Assembly (NCBI GenBank): GCA_964226685.1
Contig: CAXQRU010000016.1
Location: forward strand, 1 to 7,711
DNA length: 7,711 nucleotides
Reading direction: 5' to 3'
Source of the DNA: CAXQRU01 sp964226685
GTDB lineage: Bacteria > Pseudomonadota > Gammaproteobacteria > Pseudomonadales > Cellvibrionaceae
Each line of letters starts with the position of its first letter. Position 1 is the first letter of the stretch. Below the pieces are notes generated by a model, which searched no databases, was not told the DNA's origin, and saw nothing but the letters and a program-made list of their open reading frames with translations. Made by a program: the position numbers and the translations under genes. Positions 6,497 through 7,711 of this stretch are shown piece after piece.

Positions 6497-7219
6497 ATGA
6501 AAGCTGCAATCTGCAGTATGTTGCTGATATTAATTGTTAAATTCACTCACGCTGACATATTTACCGTAGCCACCTTTGAATGGGATCCCTTTGTGAATGC
6601 TCAACGCCCTGATAGTGGAATCTCTATAGCAATCATTAAGGCTACATTGGAAAGCCAAGGGCATGAAATAAAACTGGTTCCTATGACATGGGCCCGAGCA
6701 TTAGTGATGCTAGAAAAAAACAAGATTGATATCCTACCCGCCGTATGGTTTTCTGAAGAAAGAGCCAAAATTATGGAGTTTAGTGATAGTTATGCTTCTA
6801 ACCGAATTGTTTTTATCAAAAATAAGAGCAATGATTATGAATACAACGGCCTCGCCAGTCTGCACAATAAAACTGTTGGCGTCGTTCGAGATTATGCCTA
6901 TGGAAATGAGTTTTTAAATGATCCTCAAATTAATCTTTCCGTTTCAAATTCACTGATCAGCAATGTGAAAAAAGTCATAGCCGGTCGAGTGAACCTAACC
7001 CTTGAGGATGAAATAGTCGCCAAGACTATTATCCCACCTGATTTACTCAAAGAAGTCGCCTTTACTCAAAATGCTTTAAATGAAAAACCTCTGTACATGA
7101 CCTGCAGCAAGAGCAACGAAAAGTGCAAAGCTATCATCACCTCATTTAATCAAGGTCTGTCTATCATGAAGACTAATGGTCAACTCGATCAATTACTGTC
7201 AGCACCAGGAGTTAAGTAG
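6497..7219 (+). CDS. Periplasmic family-3 solute-binding protein (SBP_bac_3)
   Basis: The 240-residue protein begins with a signal peptide: K2, a hydrophobic core at residues 4-16, and a T-H-A cleavage motif, predicting release after A19. The mature part (about 221 residues) has the family-3 solute-binding pattern: VATFEWDPF near the N-terminus, a GISIAIIKATLE helix (41-52), TWARALVMLEKNKIDILPA (64-82), ERAKIMEFSDSY (88-99) and LHNKTVGVVRDYAYG (122-136). The length is normal for the family. C203 and C210 are the only cysteines after the signal peptide and could form a disulfide. The ATG follows an AAGGA (6484-6488) with 8-nt spacing. There is no transporter permease or ATPase nearby; instead a membrane sensor gene follows after 13 bp, so the protein may act in signal input rather than uptake. 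The ligand, possibly an amino acid or other small polar molecule, cannot be read from the sequence. Confidence 0.9.
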   Translation: MKAAICSMLLILIVKFTHADIFTVATFEWDPFVNAQRPDSGISIAIIKATLESQGHEIKLVPMTWARALVMLEKNKIDILPAVWFSEERAKIMEFSDSYASNRIVFIKNKSNDYEYNGLASLHNKTVGVVRDYAYGNEFLNDPQINLSVSNSLISNVKKVIAGRVNLTLEDEIVAKTIIPPDLLKEVAFTQNALNEKPLYMTCSKSNEKCKAIITSFNQGLSIMKTNGQLDQLLSAPGVK

Positions 7220-7232
7220 CAAGGTATCATGT

Positions 7233-7688
7233 GTGTCTAAGTTTAAGCGTCTGAGCACCGTTATAGTATTTATCATATTACTGGTACAAACCTGCGTATT
7301 TTTTGGACTAACCGGATATAACTACTGGAATGAAAAAAATCGATTATATGAGGAGTTGGAACAAAACATCAATCAAACGCGTGAGCGATTAAGTAATAGC
7401 TTACCGGTACTGCTTTGGAATTTTAACGAAGAGGCCATTAAACGCAGCATTGAGGCTGAAATCAATAATATTTATATTGAATCAATAATCATAAAATTTT
7501 ATGAAAAAATTGAATATCAATTTTCCAAATCAGAAAAAACGATCATTGAAAATAAGAGCCTAGGAATTGTATTGAATTACCGTGGGGATGACGGTAGTGG
7601 TTATGTTGGCGATCTATTCATCACACCAAACGAAAACATCATAGAAGAGAAACTTCAACAAAAAACTAAAATTATTATTATTCAAAGC
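7233..7688 (+). CDS. Membrane-anchored sensor protein, N-terminal fragment (histidine kinase or diguanylate cyclase type)
   Basis: An open frame starts at GTG 7233, 8 nt after AAGG (7221-7224), and stays open to the contig end; the nearby ATG at 7229 hits a stop after three codons. About 152 genuine residues are present. K3, K5 and R6 precede one transmembrane helix (about residues 9-31), then comes a charged, helical periplasmic region containing RLSNSLPVLLWNFNEEAI. The L-x-x-x-L-W-N-F-[DN] phrase recurs just outside the first membrane helix of many proteobacterial sensor histidine kinases and GGDEF proteins. The output domain is missing, so the type cannot be decided. The 13-bp gap after the solute-binding protein gene suggests an operon, with that protein as a possible ligand-carrying partner. 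The frame continues into adapter bases, so the last residues encoded after 7688 are not real. Confidence 0.75.
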
Positions 7689-7711
7689 AGATCGGAAGAG
7701 CGTCGTGTAGG
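7689..7711 (+). other. Illumina TruSeq adapter remnant at the contig end
   Basis: The final 23 bases, beginning AGATCGGAAGAGC and continuing through CGTCGTGTAGG, match the Illumina TruSeq adapter that is read through on short inserts. This is not genomic sequence. The first one or two bases could also be genomic by coincidence. Confidence 0.96.

Overview
This 7.7-kb window reads like the chromosome of a gammaproteobacterium, probably marine or related to the Oceanospirillales. The basis is a TIGR02444/DUF2390 protein, an NrtR-controlled NAD salvage locus with a NadM-Nudix fusion, and a solute-binding protein paired with a membrane sensor. The genus cannot be fixed from the sequence alone. The right edge is a sequencing artefact: the last 23 bases match an Illumina TruSeq adapter, so genuine sequence ends near 7688.

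The left part (1-1911) is an NAD salvage module. On the minus strand, a bifunctional NMN adenylyltransferase/Nudix hydrolase (nadM) is followed after 2 bp by the first 17 codons of nicotinamide phosphoribosyltransferase (nadV), which runs off the left edge. Together they convert nicotinamide to NMN and then to NAD. The repressor gene nrtR is divergent. A 32-bp near-perfect inverted repeat (1092-1123) between nadM and nrtR is the probable NrtR operator.

The middle part (1883-2944) holds a small protein of unknown function (TIGR02444 family, minus strand, overlapping the 3' end of nrtR) and a divergent shikimate-kinase-like P-loop kinase.

The right-centre (2941-6318, minus strand) is one large gene for an 1125-residue protein. 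It consists of 31 uninterrupted full-length ankyrin repeats plus capping repeats, ending in a single C-terminal hydrophobic segment: a tail-anchored ankyrin solenoid with no signal peptide and no enzymatic domain. It is the most unusual object in the window.

Across a 178-bp divergent intergenic region lies a plus-strand pair: a secreted family-3 solute-binding protein (6497-7219) and, 13 bp later, the N-terminal membrane-anchored part of a probable sensor protein (7233 onward) whose output domain is lost at the contig end. I see no tRNA, rRNA, CRISPR array, insertion sequence or convincing Rho-independent terminator. Both convergent gene pairs overlap tail-to-tail, which leaves no room for intergenic terminators.
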